Below are positions 8,466-16,872 of a stretch of DNA of 32,625 bases, one piece after another; position 1 is the stretch's first letter, and every line of letters begins with the position of its first letter. The notes under the pieces were generated by a model. That model was not told the origin of the DNA. It saw only the letters and a list, made by a program, of their open reading frames with translations, and did not search any database. Source of the DNA: Desulfomicrobium sp. (GTDB lineage: Bacteria; Desulfobacterota; Desulfovibrionia; Desulfovibrionales; Desulfomicrobiaceae); the NCBI GenBank assembly GCA_024709365.1, contig JANJWV010000070.1:1-32625 (forward strand), in the 5' to 3' direction. Made by a program: the position numbers and the translations under genes.

Positions 8466-9070
8466 CAGTGCTTTCACCGGAACCGACCATCCACCCCACG
8501 GCGGTGGTGACCGACAGCAGCCTCGGCTTCTGGACCGAGATCGGCGAGCAGACCGAGATCATCTCCTCGACCATCGGGGACTACTCGTATTTCTGCGACC
8601 GCTGCCACGTGATGTACGCGGCTGTGGGCAAATTCTGCTCCGTGGCCAACCACGCACGCCTGAACCCGAGCAACCACCCGACCTGGCGCGCCACCCAGCA
8701 CCACTTCACCTACAGAAGCGCCAAGTTCGGCCTGGGGCCCGATGACGACGCCTTCTTCGCCTGGCGCAGGGAACACCCCGTCACCCTCGGTCACGACGTC
8801 TGGATCGGCCACGGCGCCCTCGTCATGCCCGGCGTGACCATAGGCACGGGCGCGGTTGTCGCCTCGGGAGCCGTGGTCACCAAGGACGTTCCGGACTACG
8901 CCATCGTCGCCGGCATCCCGGCCAGGGTCATCAAATACCGCTTTCCGGCCGAACTGCGGGAAAAACTCATCTCCCTGGCCTGGTGGGACTGGGAACACGC
9001 CAGACTGGCGGCGGCGATGCGGGATTTTCGGGAGATGAGCGCGGAAGCGTTCGTGGAGAAACACGGCTGA
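8462..9070 (+). CDS. Hexapeptide-repeat acyltransferase of phosphonate operons
   Basis: This 202-residue left-handed beta-helix protein shows imperfect hexapeptide repeats at about residues 10-60 and 105-150 (for example [16 protein letters not shown] and [14 protein letters not shown]), followed by PARVIKYRF, as in CatB/XAT-type acetyltransferases. A family of such proteins is annotated as phosphonate-metabolism transferases because it recurs in C-P lyase operons. Its substrate is unproven; acetylation of an aminophosphonate, as PhnO does with an unrelated fold, is one possibility. The gene overlaps phnN by four bases (ATGA), so it belongs to the operon. Confidence 0.85.
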   Translation: MTVLSPEPTIHPTAVVTDSSLGFWTEIGEQTEIISSTIGDYSYFCDRCHVMYAAVGKFCSVANHARLNPSNHPTWRATQHHFTYRSAKFGLGPDDDAFFAWRREHPVTLGHDVWIGHGALVMPGVTIGTGAVVASGAVVTKDVPDYAIVAGIPARVIKYRFPAELREKLISLAWWDWEHARLAAAMRDFREMSAEAFVEKHG

Positions 9071-9086
9071 AACGCATCGCGGGAGT

Positions 9087-9350
9087 CTAGCCGTTTTTGT
9101 AGACATCCCGCCGGTGACCGACTTTCACCACCACGACGATGAGCTCGTGGTCGCGAATTTCGTACAGTATTCTGTATATACCCTGCCGCACCCTGTACCG
9201 TTCCTGCCCTGAGAGCTTTTCGCACCCAGCGGGCCGGGGATCCTCGGCCAGACCTTCGATCCTCCCGAGCACAAGGCGTACGTCCCTGGCGGGAAGGCTC
9301 CGCAGATCCTTGGCCACCGAGGCTTTGATGCTCAGCTCATATCTTGCCAT
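9087..9350 (-). CDS. RelE/ParE-type toxin, module 1
   Basis: This 87-residue basic protein has the RelE/ParE pattern: YELSIKASVAKDLRSLP at the start, then the ERYRVRQGIYRILYEIRDHEL core and the VGHRRDVYKNG end. RelE-type members cut ribosome-bound mRNA, and the conserved Arg/Tyr/His residues in the last third fit that activity, but ParE-type gyrase inhibition cannot be excluded. The gene overlaps its antitoxin by 14 bp and lies tail-to-tail with the phosphonate transferase, only 16 bp away. No terminator is visible between them. Confidence 0.85.
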   Translation of the reverse strand: MARYELSIKASVAKDLRSLPARDVRLVLGRIEGLAEDPRPAGCEKLSGQERYRVRQGIYRILYEIRDHELIVVVVKVGHRRDVYKNG

Positions 9351-9570
9351 GGGCCTTGAGGTCGTCGAGGAGCGCTTCGTAAGTCATGGTCGGTTCGGCC
9401 AGGCGCATCTCAAAGGCCGCCAGGTCTTCCTGATCCTCGGCCAGAGCCCGTCTGACGGCATCGTTGACGATATCGGACAGGGAGCGGTTCGCGTGCGCAG
9501 CCTTGAGCCGGAGCGCCGCATGAAGCTGTGGGTCGAAGTAGATAGTCGATCTTCTCGTGTTTTCGGACAT
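9337..9570 (-). CDS. Ribbon-helix-helix antitoxin, module 1
   Basis: This 77-residue protein starts with a ribbon-helix-helix DNA-binding domain: RSTIYFDPQLHAALRLKAA as the beta strand and first helix, then NRSLSDIVNDAVRRAL. The acidic C-terminal part (residues 45-77) is the expected toxin-neutralising tail. It is encoded first and overlaps the toxin gene, the usual order. A GGAGG ribosome site precedes the ATG. The tandem octamers at 9593-9616 immediately upstream are its probable operator. Confidence 0.85.
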   Translation of the reverse strand: MSENTRRSTIYFDPQLHAALRLKAAHANRSLSDIVNDAVRRALAEDQEDLAAFEMRLAEPTMTYEALLDDLKAHGKI

Positions 9571-9592
9571 GGCATACCCTCCGCTTCATATC

Positions 9593-9616
9593 TGACGTTG
9601 TGACGTCATGACGTCA
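9593..9616. promoter_or_regulatory. Tandem 8-bp operator for the module 1 antitoxin
   Basis: Three contiguous octamers read TGACGTTG, TGACGTCA, TGACGTCA; the last two are perfect palindromes. Tandem 8-bp palindromic boxes are how MetJ/Arc-type ribbon-helix-helix repressors bind, one dimer per box. The array lies 23 bp upstream of the antitoxin start, and on the minus strand a TTGACG sequence just outside it could be the -35 element, so binding would cover the promoter. Confidence 0.7.
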
Positions 9617-10130
9617 ATGGGCAGGATGCCGTATTTTGAGAATGCTTGGGGGAAGGGCGGTCCCGAGTTCGCCGATCTGACAGTTTTAGGCATGCGGGCT
9701 CTGCACTTTTGTGCTGCTGTCAATGGTGGGGACAAGTCCGATCCTGGGCCTCCTCTGGCCCGGCAAGTCATGTGAATTCTGCTGGCAATGCAGGATTTCA
9801 GGAGTTTTGCGCTCGGTCTTTCGCAGAGAAACCTGGAAATGGAGCAGGAAAGATGTCAGTGTAATGATGATTTGGCAATTATTTTTCTCGGAATTTATAT
9901 TCATTTAAATGATAAAATAGAGACTATTGAATACAAATATAAGATTTGTGAAAAAATAAATTGATAATATTCATTGACAATGTCTATTCACGCCCATATT
10001 TGTCTCTGGCTTCGCAGGATTTCGTGTTTTCATTCTTTATGACTTGAAAGATGAATCTGAATTTTTGATGATATCTGTTTTCATCGGAATTGAAGCATTT
10101 TATTCCTTTTTTTTCTCTGGAGTTATTCTT
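9617..10130. promoter_or_regulatory. Gene-free region with promoter and leader of the RNA-binding protein gene
   Basis: The left part (to about 9860) has GC near the window average and no convincing gene in any frame. The right part is strikingly A+T-rich. It holds a 12-bp palindrome TCATTTAAATGA at 9901-9912 and a promoter candidate TTGACA (9974-9979), 17-bp spacer, TATTTG (9997-10002). This would give a leader of about 120 nt before the TTG start at 10131, rich in U and A, as often seen upstream of cold-shock or RNA-binding protein genes. Confidence 0.5.
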
Positions 10131-10394
10131 TTGTCTAAGAACATCTATGTTGGTAATCTGTCCTGGTCGACCTCCAATTCCGATCTTAACGCCATGTTTT
10201 CCCAGTATGGTCAGGTCACTTCCGCGAACGTGATCGAAGATCGTGACACCGGCCGTTCGCGCGGTTTCGGTTTCGTCGAAATGGACGAAGAAGGCGCTCG
10301 CAAGGCCATCCAGGCTCTGAACGGCACCGATTTTCAGGGACGCAACCTGAAGGTCAACGAAGCTCAGCCCCGCGAGAGCCGCAGCCGCTACTAA
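10131..10394 (+). CDS. Small single-RRM RNA-binding protein
   Basis: This 87-residue protein is essentially one RNA recognition motif. RNP2 is IYVGNL (residues 5-10) and RNP1 is RGFGFVEM (44-51), with a short Arg/Ser tail. Bacterial proteins of this type bind single-stranded RNA and often rise in the cold. The start was set at TTG 10131, which has GGAG eight bases upstream and gives the usual family N-terminus (M)SKNIYVGNL; an open frame runs 29 codons further up, but those residues are unlike the family. A terminator follows directly. It is monocistronic and coding GC is lower than in the phn genes. Confidence 0.92.
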   Translation: MSKNIYVGNLSWSTSNSDLNAMFSQYGQVTSANVIEDRDTGRSRGFGFVEMDEEGARKAIQALNGTDFQGRNLKVNEAQPRESRSRY

Positions 10395-10418
10395 GCCTCT
10401 GCAAAAAGCACTCTGAAA

Positions 10419-10443
10419 GCCCGTCCCTGACGGGCTTTTTTTT
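10419..10443 (+). terminator. Rho-independent terminator of the RRM gene
   Basis: GCCCGTC-cct-GACGGGC is a seven-pair GC stem followed by T8 and preceded by A3. It lies 25 bp after the stop codon of the RNA-binding protein gene. Confidence 0.92.
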
Positions 10444-10603
10444 GGACTTACGCCCGGAAGGGTGCACCCACTTGGACGTGACAGTGAGAGTCTGCTGCGC
10501 GCTCGACAGACTAAAACGTCAACCGCACGGCACGGATGTCATTCTCGGGGTGGAATCTGAAAGAAAACGATGAGTGCGGAGAGGTGTATTGAATCTGTCA
10601 GGA

Positions 10604-10906
10604 TCAGGGCGTTTCATCCAGTTTCGTGAGCAATCGCTGGCCATGGATTACTGCGACTATCAATACCCGTTCGGTTTCTATGCGATAGATGAGACGGTAG
10701 CTGTAGACCAACCTTTCCCTGATGCATGGATCGCCGAATTCCGGCACGACTCGTCCACGGTTCGGCAGGGAGCCAAGGCTCCGTGCGCTTTCCACAACCG
10801 CCTGAACGACAGCGCGCGCATAAAAATCGGAATCACGCGCAATATACTCCGCGATCAGTTTCAGGTCTTCGAGCGCCTGGGGTGACCAGTCGATCAGGAG
10901 ATCCAT
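10604..10906 (-). CDS. ParE/RelE-superfamily toxin, module 2
   Basis: This 100-residue protein shows the ParE-type order: IDWSPQALEDLKLIAEYIARDS at the start (the W-s-p-x-A-x2-D-L-x2-I-x2-Y-I pattern), a helical hairpin ending SLGSLPNRGRVVPEFG, then IRERLVYSYRLIYRIE and VLIVAVIHGQRLL. Targets in this branch are usually DNA gyrase, sometimes mRNA. It overlaps the preceding small gene by 13 bp, as toxin and antitoxin genes commonly do. It is unrelated at sequence level to the module 1 toxin beyond the superfamily fold. Confidence 0.88.
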   Translation of the reverse strand: MDLLIDWSPQALEDLKLIAEYIARDSDFYARAVVQAVVESARSLGSLPNRGRVVPEFGDPCIRERLVYSYRLIYRIETERVLIVAVIHGQRLLTKLDETP

Positions 10907-11079
10907 CGAGCAAGCTTTTTTTCGACGTCCTTTTGGCTCAACGTCCCATCCTGCTCCGCTTTGGCAATACCACTGCGAATTTTTTCAACAACGTACAGAT
11001 GATATTGGACATCCTGAAGAGAACAGTCGTCGGGAAGGGAATCAAGGAGATCTCTAACGGTTTCTTTTGCGGCATTCAT
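10894..11079 (-). CDS. Putative antitoxin, module 2
   Basis: This 61-residue, mainly helical, charged protein is encoded immediately upstream of and overlapping the ParE-like toxin gene. No clear DNA-binding fold can be named; the segment LDSLPDDCSLQDVQYHLYVV and a basic C-terminus are its main features. It resembles short antitoxins that pair with ParE-like toxins but lack an obvious RHH or Phd domain. The ATG at 11079 has GGAGG upstream; the frame extends 18 codons further but without a better ribosome site. The NYN gene ends 50 bp upstream in the same direction. Confidence 0.75.
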   Translation of the reverse strand: MNAAKETVRDLLDSLPDDCSLQDVQYHLYVVEKIRSGIAKAEQDGTLSQKDVEKKLARWIS

Positions 11080-11129
11080 GGTTGCGCCTCCGAAGCAAAT
11101 TTGGGGCTGTCTTCGAGTAGAGTCAAGGG

Positions 11130-11864
11130 TCATTTTTTCTGAGTGTCTTTAACGTACACCCCCTTTTCCCGCCGGTCGATTTCAAAAAGACCGCTGGCTG
11201 CGATGAGTTCGCTCAACTTGTTGAATCCATAGTTTCGAGGGTCAAAATCATTGGCAGTCTTGTTCATGTGCCCGCCAACTGGTGCAAGGCCAGCCCAACC
11301 GTTTTCATCGGAAGTCGCCTCGACGGCTGACCTGACGAGAGTCATGAGCGTAGTATCTCCCCTCAGTTCTTTTGCGGTTTTGGGGAGTTTTGCTTTTGCC
11401 ACGACAGTTTCCTGAGTTTCAGCGAACACATCCGTATAAATGAATCTGTCGCAAGCGGAAACAAAGGGGCGTGGAGTCTTTCTTTCGCCAAATCCGTACA
11501 CGCTCCGCCCTGATTCGCGGATGCGTGCAGCCAGACGAGTGAAGTCGCTGTCGCTGGAAACGAGGCAAAATCCTGAGAAATGGCCGGAATACAGCAAGTC
11601 CATGGCGTCGATGATCATGGCGCTGTCAGTGGAATTTTTGCCTGTCGTATAGCTGAATTGCTGTATGGGTTGGATCGAATATTCCAGCAGCTTCGATTTC
11701 CATGTTCCCAGATTCGGTGTTGTCCAGTCTCCGTAAATGCGCTTGACGCTGGCAACACCGATCTTTGCGATTTCGGCAAGCAGGCCTTCGATGACAGCGG
11801 GACTGGCATTATCGCCGTCGATGAGAACTGCCAGTGATGAGTTCGATTCAAATCCGTTTGCCAT
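11130..11864 (-). CDS. NYN-domain (PIN-like) nuclease-type protein with C-terminal LOTUS/OST-HTH domain
   Basis: This 244-residue protein has an N-terminal NYN domain of the LabA/DUF88 type, with acidic residues placed for metal binding: LIDGDN (D16, D18), NSTD (D80) and SSDSDF (D105, D107). A C-terminal OST-HTH/LOTUS module (about 170-240), ending FEIDRREKGVYVKD, is an RNA- or G4-binding domain often found with NYN. RNase activity is likely but unproven. The ATG at 11864 has GAGGG upstream; an upstream in-frame extension lacks support. It lies just before the module 2 toxin-antitoxin pair on the same strand and has lower GC than the flanking phn genes. Confidence 0.85.
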   Translation of the reverse strand: MANGFESNSSLAVLIDGDNASPAVIEGLLAEIAKIGVASVKRIYGDWTTPNLGTWKSKLLEYSIQPIQQFSYTTGKNSTDSAMIIDAMDLLYSGHFSGFCLVSSDSDFTRLAARIRESGRSVYGFGERKTPRPFVSACDRFIYTDVFAETQETVVAKAKLPKTAKELRGDTTLMTLVRSAVEATSDENGWAGLAPVGGHMNKTANDFDPRNYGFNKLSELIAASGLFEIDRREKGVYVKDTQKK

Positions 11865-12026
11865 GCAACCCTCTGTGTCGAAGTTGTCTTTCAGCATCCA
11901 GCGTTTTGAGCCGCCTGTTGATGGCAATGCGGTGGCTCGGCACAACATGCTCGGTCCAGATAACGCGGCATTATTGCAAGACGCAAGGGCAAACGCGACG
12001 GCGGTCGGACCGTATGATCACCAGGA

Positions 12027-12773
12027 TCAAGAAATGTCCGGTTCGGGGATCAGGGCGAGGTCGAACCGCTGCATTATGGCGAAGGGTTCTATCGAACACC
12101 TCTGGCGGAACACGCAGATGTCCCGTACCTGGACGGGCGTGTGGAGAACGGGGGAAAGCAGGGGGGCAAGCGACGCGCGGAGAAGTTCCCGCTCTTTGGA
12201 GGTCGGAATTGTGTCCGTCAGGGTCAGGTGAAATCTGAACTCGTCCAGCACATAGGGGTAGCCCCAGCGTTCCAGCAGCCGGTCCTGGCCGGCTGTCAGT
12301 CCCCTGGCGCGGCGGCGGGCCAGTTCCTCTGCCGAAGGTGGACGCCGGAAGGGGTCCAGTTCCGTGACGCAGGCCCGGGCCAGGGCGTCCAGTTCAGGAC
12401 AGGGGGCCGAGGGGATCAGGGCCAGGAAGGAACCGAGGCTCTCCAGGCGCAGGGGTGGAAGCTCGAAGGCGGGCCTGCCCGCGGCCAGCAGGGCCACTGC
12501 GTCCAGCAGACCGGCCTCCGTCATTCCTTCGGCCAGGAAGAAGGGCGGCTTGAGGGTGCCGTGAAGCCCGTAGCGCCGCGGTGAAGCCGTCAGTTCTGCC
12601 AACCGCTGCGGCTCCACGCCCGCAAGCCCCGGCTGCGCCAGCTCCTTCCCCGTCCGGGCACAACGCCCGAGAACCGAAGCGCAAACGCGCTCCAGCCCCG
12701 ACCCCGCACCCGGCGCAAAATACACGCCATACCGCGCATCGAACACGCTCACCTCATCCGCATCACGCCGCAT
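12027..12773 (-). CDS. DUF1045 phosphonate-operon protein, predicted 2H phosphoesterase
   Basis: This 248-residue protein matches the DUF1045 family found in C-P lyase operons. Two HxT motifs, H71-G-T73 (in YGLHGTLKPPF) and H182-L-T184 (in FHLTLTDT), are the signature of the 2H phosphoesterase superfamily, which opens 2',3'- or related cyclic phosphates. No phnP is present in the window, so this protein could hydrolyse the 5-phosphoribosyl 1,2-cyclic phosphate that PhnJ produces; that is inference. It is the last gene of the phnCDEM operon. The ATG at 12773 was chosen because relatives begin near ARYGVYFAP; upstream ATG/GTG codons overlapping the phnM end would place a G9 tract inside the coding region. 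Confidence 0.8.
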   Translation of the reverse strand: MRRDADEVSVFDARYGVYFAPGAGSGLERVCASVLGRCARTGKELAQPGLAGVEPQRLAELTASPRRYGLHGTLKPPFFLAEGMTEAGLLDAVALLAAGRPAFELPPLRLESLGSFLALIPSAPCPELDALARACVTELDPFRRPPSAEELARRRARGLTAGQDRLLERWGYPYVLDEFRFHLTLTDTIPTSKERELLRASLAPLLSPVLHTPVQVRDICVFRQRCSIEPFAIMQRFDLALIPEPDIS

Positions 12774-12776
12774 CGT

Positions 12777-12785
12777 CCCCCCCCC
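12777..12785. repeat. C9/G9 homopolymer tract at the DUF1045 start
   Basis: Nine consecutive C residues (G9 in the mRNA) lie four bases upstream of the chosen ATG. In the mRNA the tract could serve as a ribosome-binding sequence. If translation starts at the ATG or GTG codons near 12848-12851, the tract would be coding and prone to slippage. Confidence 0.6.
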
Positions 12786-12847
12786 ATGATCGGGGTGCAG
12801 GGGGTGATCCCCCTGCCCGCCGGAGGCATCCCACCGCTCCATCCCCA

Positions 12848-13984
12848 TCACATCACCTTCCGCCCTTCACGCCATACTGCGACAACCACGGGCACGTCGT
12901 CCACCATGCGCACGCGCAGGAGGTCGGCGCGTTTGCCTGGGTCGAGTTCGCCGCGGTCGGACAGGCCCAGGGCCTTGGCCGGGTTGGCGGTGACGGCGGC
13001 CAGGGCCTGGTGCAGGGGCGTGCCCAGGCGCTGGGCCATGACGAAGGGGGCCTGGAGGAGGCTGGCGGGCATGTAGTCCGAGGACAGGATGTCGACGAGG
13101 CCTTCGGCGGCCAGGTCCAGGGCCGAGACGTTGCCCGAGTGGGACTCGCCGCGCACGACGTTGGGTGCGCCCAGGACCGTGGCCAGTCCCAGTTCGCGTG
13201 CCCTGGCTGCGGCGTTGCGGGTGGTGGGGAACTCGGCGATGCGCATGCCCAGGCGGGCGGTTTCCTCGACGTGCTCCACGGTGGTGTCGTCGTGGCTGGC
13301 CATGGGCAGTCCTCGTTCGCGGCACAGCCCCAGGATCGTCTCCCGGTTGGGCTCGGCGTGGCTGGCCTGGATGGCGCGCAGGCGTTCTATCTCGGCCAGG
13401 AGTTCCTCGTCGGTCCATTTCTTGTCGGCGTGGAAGGAGCGGTATTTTTCCAGGTCGCTCCATTGGCGCTGTCCCGGGGTGTGGTCCATGATGGAGACCA
13501 GGCGCAGGAGGGGGTGGTCCATGACGGCGGTGAACATTTCGACCACGGCGCAGTCGGCCAGTTCGCAGCGGATGTGCAGCAGGTGTTCGGCGCGCAGCAG
13601 GTTGTTGGCGCGGGCCTGGGCGAGGGCTTCCAGCGTGGCGGCGAAGATTTCGCGGCGCATGCGCTTGGCGCTGAACTCGCCGGCGCTGACGGCGTCGAGG
13701 ACCGTGGTCACGCCGGCCGCGGCCATGTGCGCGTCGTGGGCCATGATGGCGGTGAGGCTCGTGGGCCAGCGCACGCCGGAGCGGGGCAGGAAGTGCTTTT
13801 CGATGTTGTCGGTGTGGATCTCGACCAGGCCGGGCAGGAGATAGTCGCCCTCGAAGTCCTCGGCGCCGGGGACGGACGTGTTGCCGTCCATGGCGTCGAT
13901 GCGCCCGTCCAGGGCCGTGAGGGCGCCGCGGACGACGCCGTGGGGCGTGACCATGCGCGCGTTGGTGCAGCGGAAGGAGTGCAT
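12848..13984 (-). CDS. phnM: Ribose-1-phosphonate-5-triphosphate diphosphatase PhnM, second copy
   Basis: This 378-residue amidohydrolase of the PhnM family shares with the first copy the HTDNIEKHFLP metal motif (H57), SIMDHTPGQRQW, SHDDTTVEHVE, EFPTTRNAA and SSDYMPASLL. All visible catalytic motifs are intact, so both copies should be active. It lies in the phnCDE transport operon between phnE (13 bp gap) and the DUF1045 gene. Its substrate is expected to be the same triphosphate, perhaps with a different phosphonate preference, but nothing here shows that. Confidence 0.93.
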   Translation of the reverse strand: MHSFRCTNARMVTPHGVVRGALTALDGRIDAMDGNTSVPGAEDFEGDYLLPGLVEIHTDNIEKHFLPRSGVRWPTSLTAIMAHDAHMAAAGVTTVLDAVSAGEFSAKRMRREIFAATLEALAQARANNLLRAEHLLHIRCELADCAVVEMFTAVMDHPLLRLVSIMDHTPGQRQWSDLEKYRSFHADKKWTDEELLAEIERLRAIQASHAEPNRETILGLCRERGLPMASHDDTTVEHVEETARLGMRIAEFPTTRNAAARARELGLATVLGAPNVVRGESHSGNVSALDLAAEGLVDILSSDYMPASLLQAPFVMAQRLGTPLHQALAAVTANPAKALGLSDRGELDPGKRADLLRVRMVDDVPVVVAVWREGRKVM

Positions 13985-13997
13985 GTGGGGCTCCGGT

Positions 13998-14801
13998 TCA
14001 GACGAAGAGTTTGCGCAGGCGCTGTGAGGCCAGGTCGATGATGGTCACGGAGACGATGATGAAGAAGATGATGGCGCAGGTCTGGGCGAAGTAGAATCCG
14101 CGGATCATCTCCCAGAGGATGACCCCGATGCCGCCCGCGCCGACCATGCCCAGGACCGTGGCCGAACGGACGTTGGATTCGAAGCGGTACAGGGAGTAGG
14201 AGATCCACAGCGGGATGACCTGCGGGATGACGCCGAAGATGACCTCTTCGAGGATGCTCGCGCCCGTGGAGCGGATGCCCTCGACGGGCTGCGGGTCGAT
14301 GGCCTCGACGGCCTCGGAGAAGAGCTTGGCCAGGACGCCCGTGGTGTGCACCCACAGGGCCAGGACGCCGGCGAAGGGCCCGAGGCCCACGGAGACGACG
14401 AAGAGCATGGCGAAGACCATCTCGTTGATGGCCCGGCAGGCGTCCATGACGCGCCGCATGGGCTGGTAGACCCACCAGGGGGCGATGTTTTCGGAGCTGA
14501 GGATGCCGCAGGGGATGGCGCAGATCACGGCCAGAAAGGTGCCCCACAGGGCGATCTGGAAGGTGATGACGATTTCCTCGACGTACATCCGCCAGTCCGT
14601 GAAGTCCGGCGGGAAGAAGTCGCCGGCCAGGGTTGCCATGTTCGCGGAATCCTTGATCAGGGCCAGGGGCCGCATGTCTGCGCCGTCCCAGGACCAGGCC
14701 AGGGCGGCCATGACGATGCCCCAGCCGAACAGGCTGCCGAGGGTGTTCTGGAGGGACCTGGGCGGTCGGGTGCCGACGAGAATCGTTTGCTGGGTGGTCA
14801 T
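13998..14801 (-). CDS. phnE: Phosphonate ABC transporter permease PhnE
   Basis: This 267-residue membrane protein is the permease of the phosphonate uptake system. Hydrophobic segments are visible at [54 protein letters not shown] and near the C-terminus ([12 protein letters not shown]). The cytoplasmic loop [20 protein letters not shown] is the ATPase-contacting segment typical of PhnE. The ATG at 14801 has AAGGA upstream; the longer open frame includes non-membrane Pro/Ser residues and lacks a better site. It is downstream of phnD and upstream of phnM. Confidence 0.93.
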   Translation of the reverse strand: MTTQQTILVGTRPPRSLQNTLGSLFGWGIVMAALAWSWDGADMRPLALIKDSANMATLAGDFFPPDFTDWRMYVEEIVITFQIALWGTFLAVICAIPCGILSSENIAPWWVYQPMRRVMDACRAINEMVFAMLFVVSVGLGPFAGVLALWVHTTGVLAKLFSEAVEAIDPQPVEGIRSTGASILEEVIFGVIPQVIPLWISYSLYRFESNVRSATVLGMVGAGGIGVILWEMIRGFYFAQTCAIIFFIIVSVTIIDLASQRLRKLFV

Positions 14802-14859
14802 GAAGTCGTCCTTGTCGGCGGCCGACGCGAGGGTGCCGGCCGCCGGGGGGAGTGGAGGG

Positions 14860-15825
14860 CTACATCCTGGCCTTGATGGCTTCGAGCTTGGTGTCAATCT
14901 CGGCGAGCTTTTTGGTCTTTTCGTCGGCGGCGATGTTGGCGTCGCCTTCGACCTTGATGCGGCTCTTGAAGAGTTCGAGCTGGCGGATGGGCAGGAGCTG
15001 GTCGTCGGTGGACTCCTTGAAGGGGGCCCAGCCCAGGGCGGCCAGGATGGCCTTCTCGTTTTCCTTGCCCGTGGTGCCGTAGGTCATGATGAACTTCTTG
15101 ACCTTGGCCTTGACGTCCTCGGGCAGGTCCTTGCGCCAGACGAGGGGGTCGCTGGGGATGAGGGGCGAGGTCCAGATGACTTTGATGTCCTTGCGCTTGT
15201 CGGGATGGCTCTTTTCGAGCTTGGCCAGGTTCTCGCTGTTGTTGGTGGCCACGTCGACCTGCCTGTTGGCCACGCTCAGGGCGTTGGTCTCGTGGTTGGC
15301 GTTGACCACGGTCTTGAAGATCCTTTTGGGGTCGACCTTGTTCACGGCGAAGACGTAGTAACCGGGGACCAGGAAGCCGGAGGTGGAGTTGGGGTCGCCG
15401 TTGCCGAAGGTCAGGTCGGCGGCCTTCTTCAGGACGTCTTCGAGGGAGGCCAGGGGGGAATCCTTGTGTGCGATGAGATGGGAGTAGTAGCCGGGAGTGC
15501 CGTCGGCGGGCACGGTCTGGGCGAAGATCTCGCCGTCGGCGCGGTCCACGGCCTCCATGGCGCTCTTGTTGCCGTACCAGGCCACCTGGACCTTGTTGAA
15601 GCGCATGCCCTCGATGATGCCGGCGTAGTCCGAGGCGAAGAAGGCGTTGATCTTGAGGCCCGTGGCCTTCTCCATTTCGGCCAGGAAGGGCTCCCAGTCC
15701 TTCTTGAGGTTCATGGTCGCCTCGGTGGAGATGATGCCGAAGTTGATTTCCTTGATCTCGGCGGACACGGTCTGCGCCCCCAGCAGGGCGAAGAGGACGA
15801 AGAGGCCGAATAGCTTGCGAATCAT
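14860..15825 (-). CDS. phnD: Phosphonate ABC transporter substrate-binding protein PhnD
   Basis: This 321-residue periplasmic binding protein starts with a signal peptide (residues 1-22, ending TVSA, then EIKEINFG). The mature part carries the PhnD/phosphate-phosphonate-binding signature: [45 protein letters not shown], and [18 protein letters not shown], where the Ser/Thr cluster contacts the phosphonate oxygens. The start has AAGGAG nine bases upstream. It is the second gene after phnC and delivers alkylphosphonates to PhnE. Confidence 0.95.
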   Translation of the reverse strand: MIRKLFGLFVLFALLGAQTVSAEIKEINFGIISTEATMNLKKDWEPFLAEMEKATGLKINAFFASDYAGIIEGMRFNKVQVAWYGNKSAMEAVDRADGEIFAQTVPADGTPGYYSHLIAHKDSPLASLEDVLKKAADLTFGNGDPNSTSGFLVPGYYVFAVNKVDPKRIFKTVVNANHETNALSVANRQVDVATNNSENLAKLEKSHPDKRKDIKVIWTSPLIPSDPLVWRKDLPEDVKAKVKKFIMTYGTTGKENEKAILAALGWAPFKESTDDQLLPIRQLELFKSRIKVEGDANIAADEKTKKLAEIDTKLEAIKARM

Positions 15826-15856
15826 GGTCTGGACTCCTTTGAAACGTGATCGGTTA

Positions 15857-16696
<840 letters not shown>

Positions 16697-16748
16697 GGCG
16701 TTTCCTCGCGTTTTGTCTTCACTAGGAAACGTCTGTGACGGGACTGTG

Positions 16749-16790
16749 TCCGGAAAAAGACAATTCCGGAGCGAGATGTCTATACAATTT
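16749..16790 (-). promoter_or_regulatory. phnC control region: candidate PhnF operator and inverted repeat
   Basis: Read toward phnC, GTATAGAC (16778-16785) sits within TTGTATAGACATCT. This fits the HutC-family pattern GT-N-TA-N-AC, contains the same ATAGACATCT as the phnG promoter, and also supplies a TATAGA -10-like hexamer. Immediately downstream, TCCGGAA (16749-16755) and TTCCGGA (16764-16770) form a perfect 7-bp inverted repeat spaced by 8. The elements lie 53-90 bp upstream of the phnC ATG. Confidence 0.6.
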
Positions 16791-16872
16791 CGGGGGTTGT
16801 CGGCAGTTTTCGGCAGGGACGCGTCGCTGGTTGCCGAAGATCCGGCATGGAGGCCGGGCGCGGGGGGATGGT

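Noticed and set aside
9640-9870. Possible remnant of a mobile element or small gene left of the RRM promoter
   Set aside because: Short frames on both strands overlap without ribosome sites or recognisable transposase sequence. No terminal inverted repeats or target duplications were seen.
12581-14041. Long plus-strand frame opposite phnM and DUF1045
   Set aside because: Its His/Gly/Val-rich translation has no family features, while the minus strand encodes clear phn proteins.
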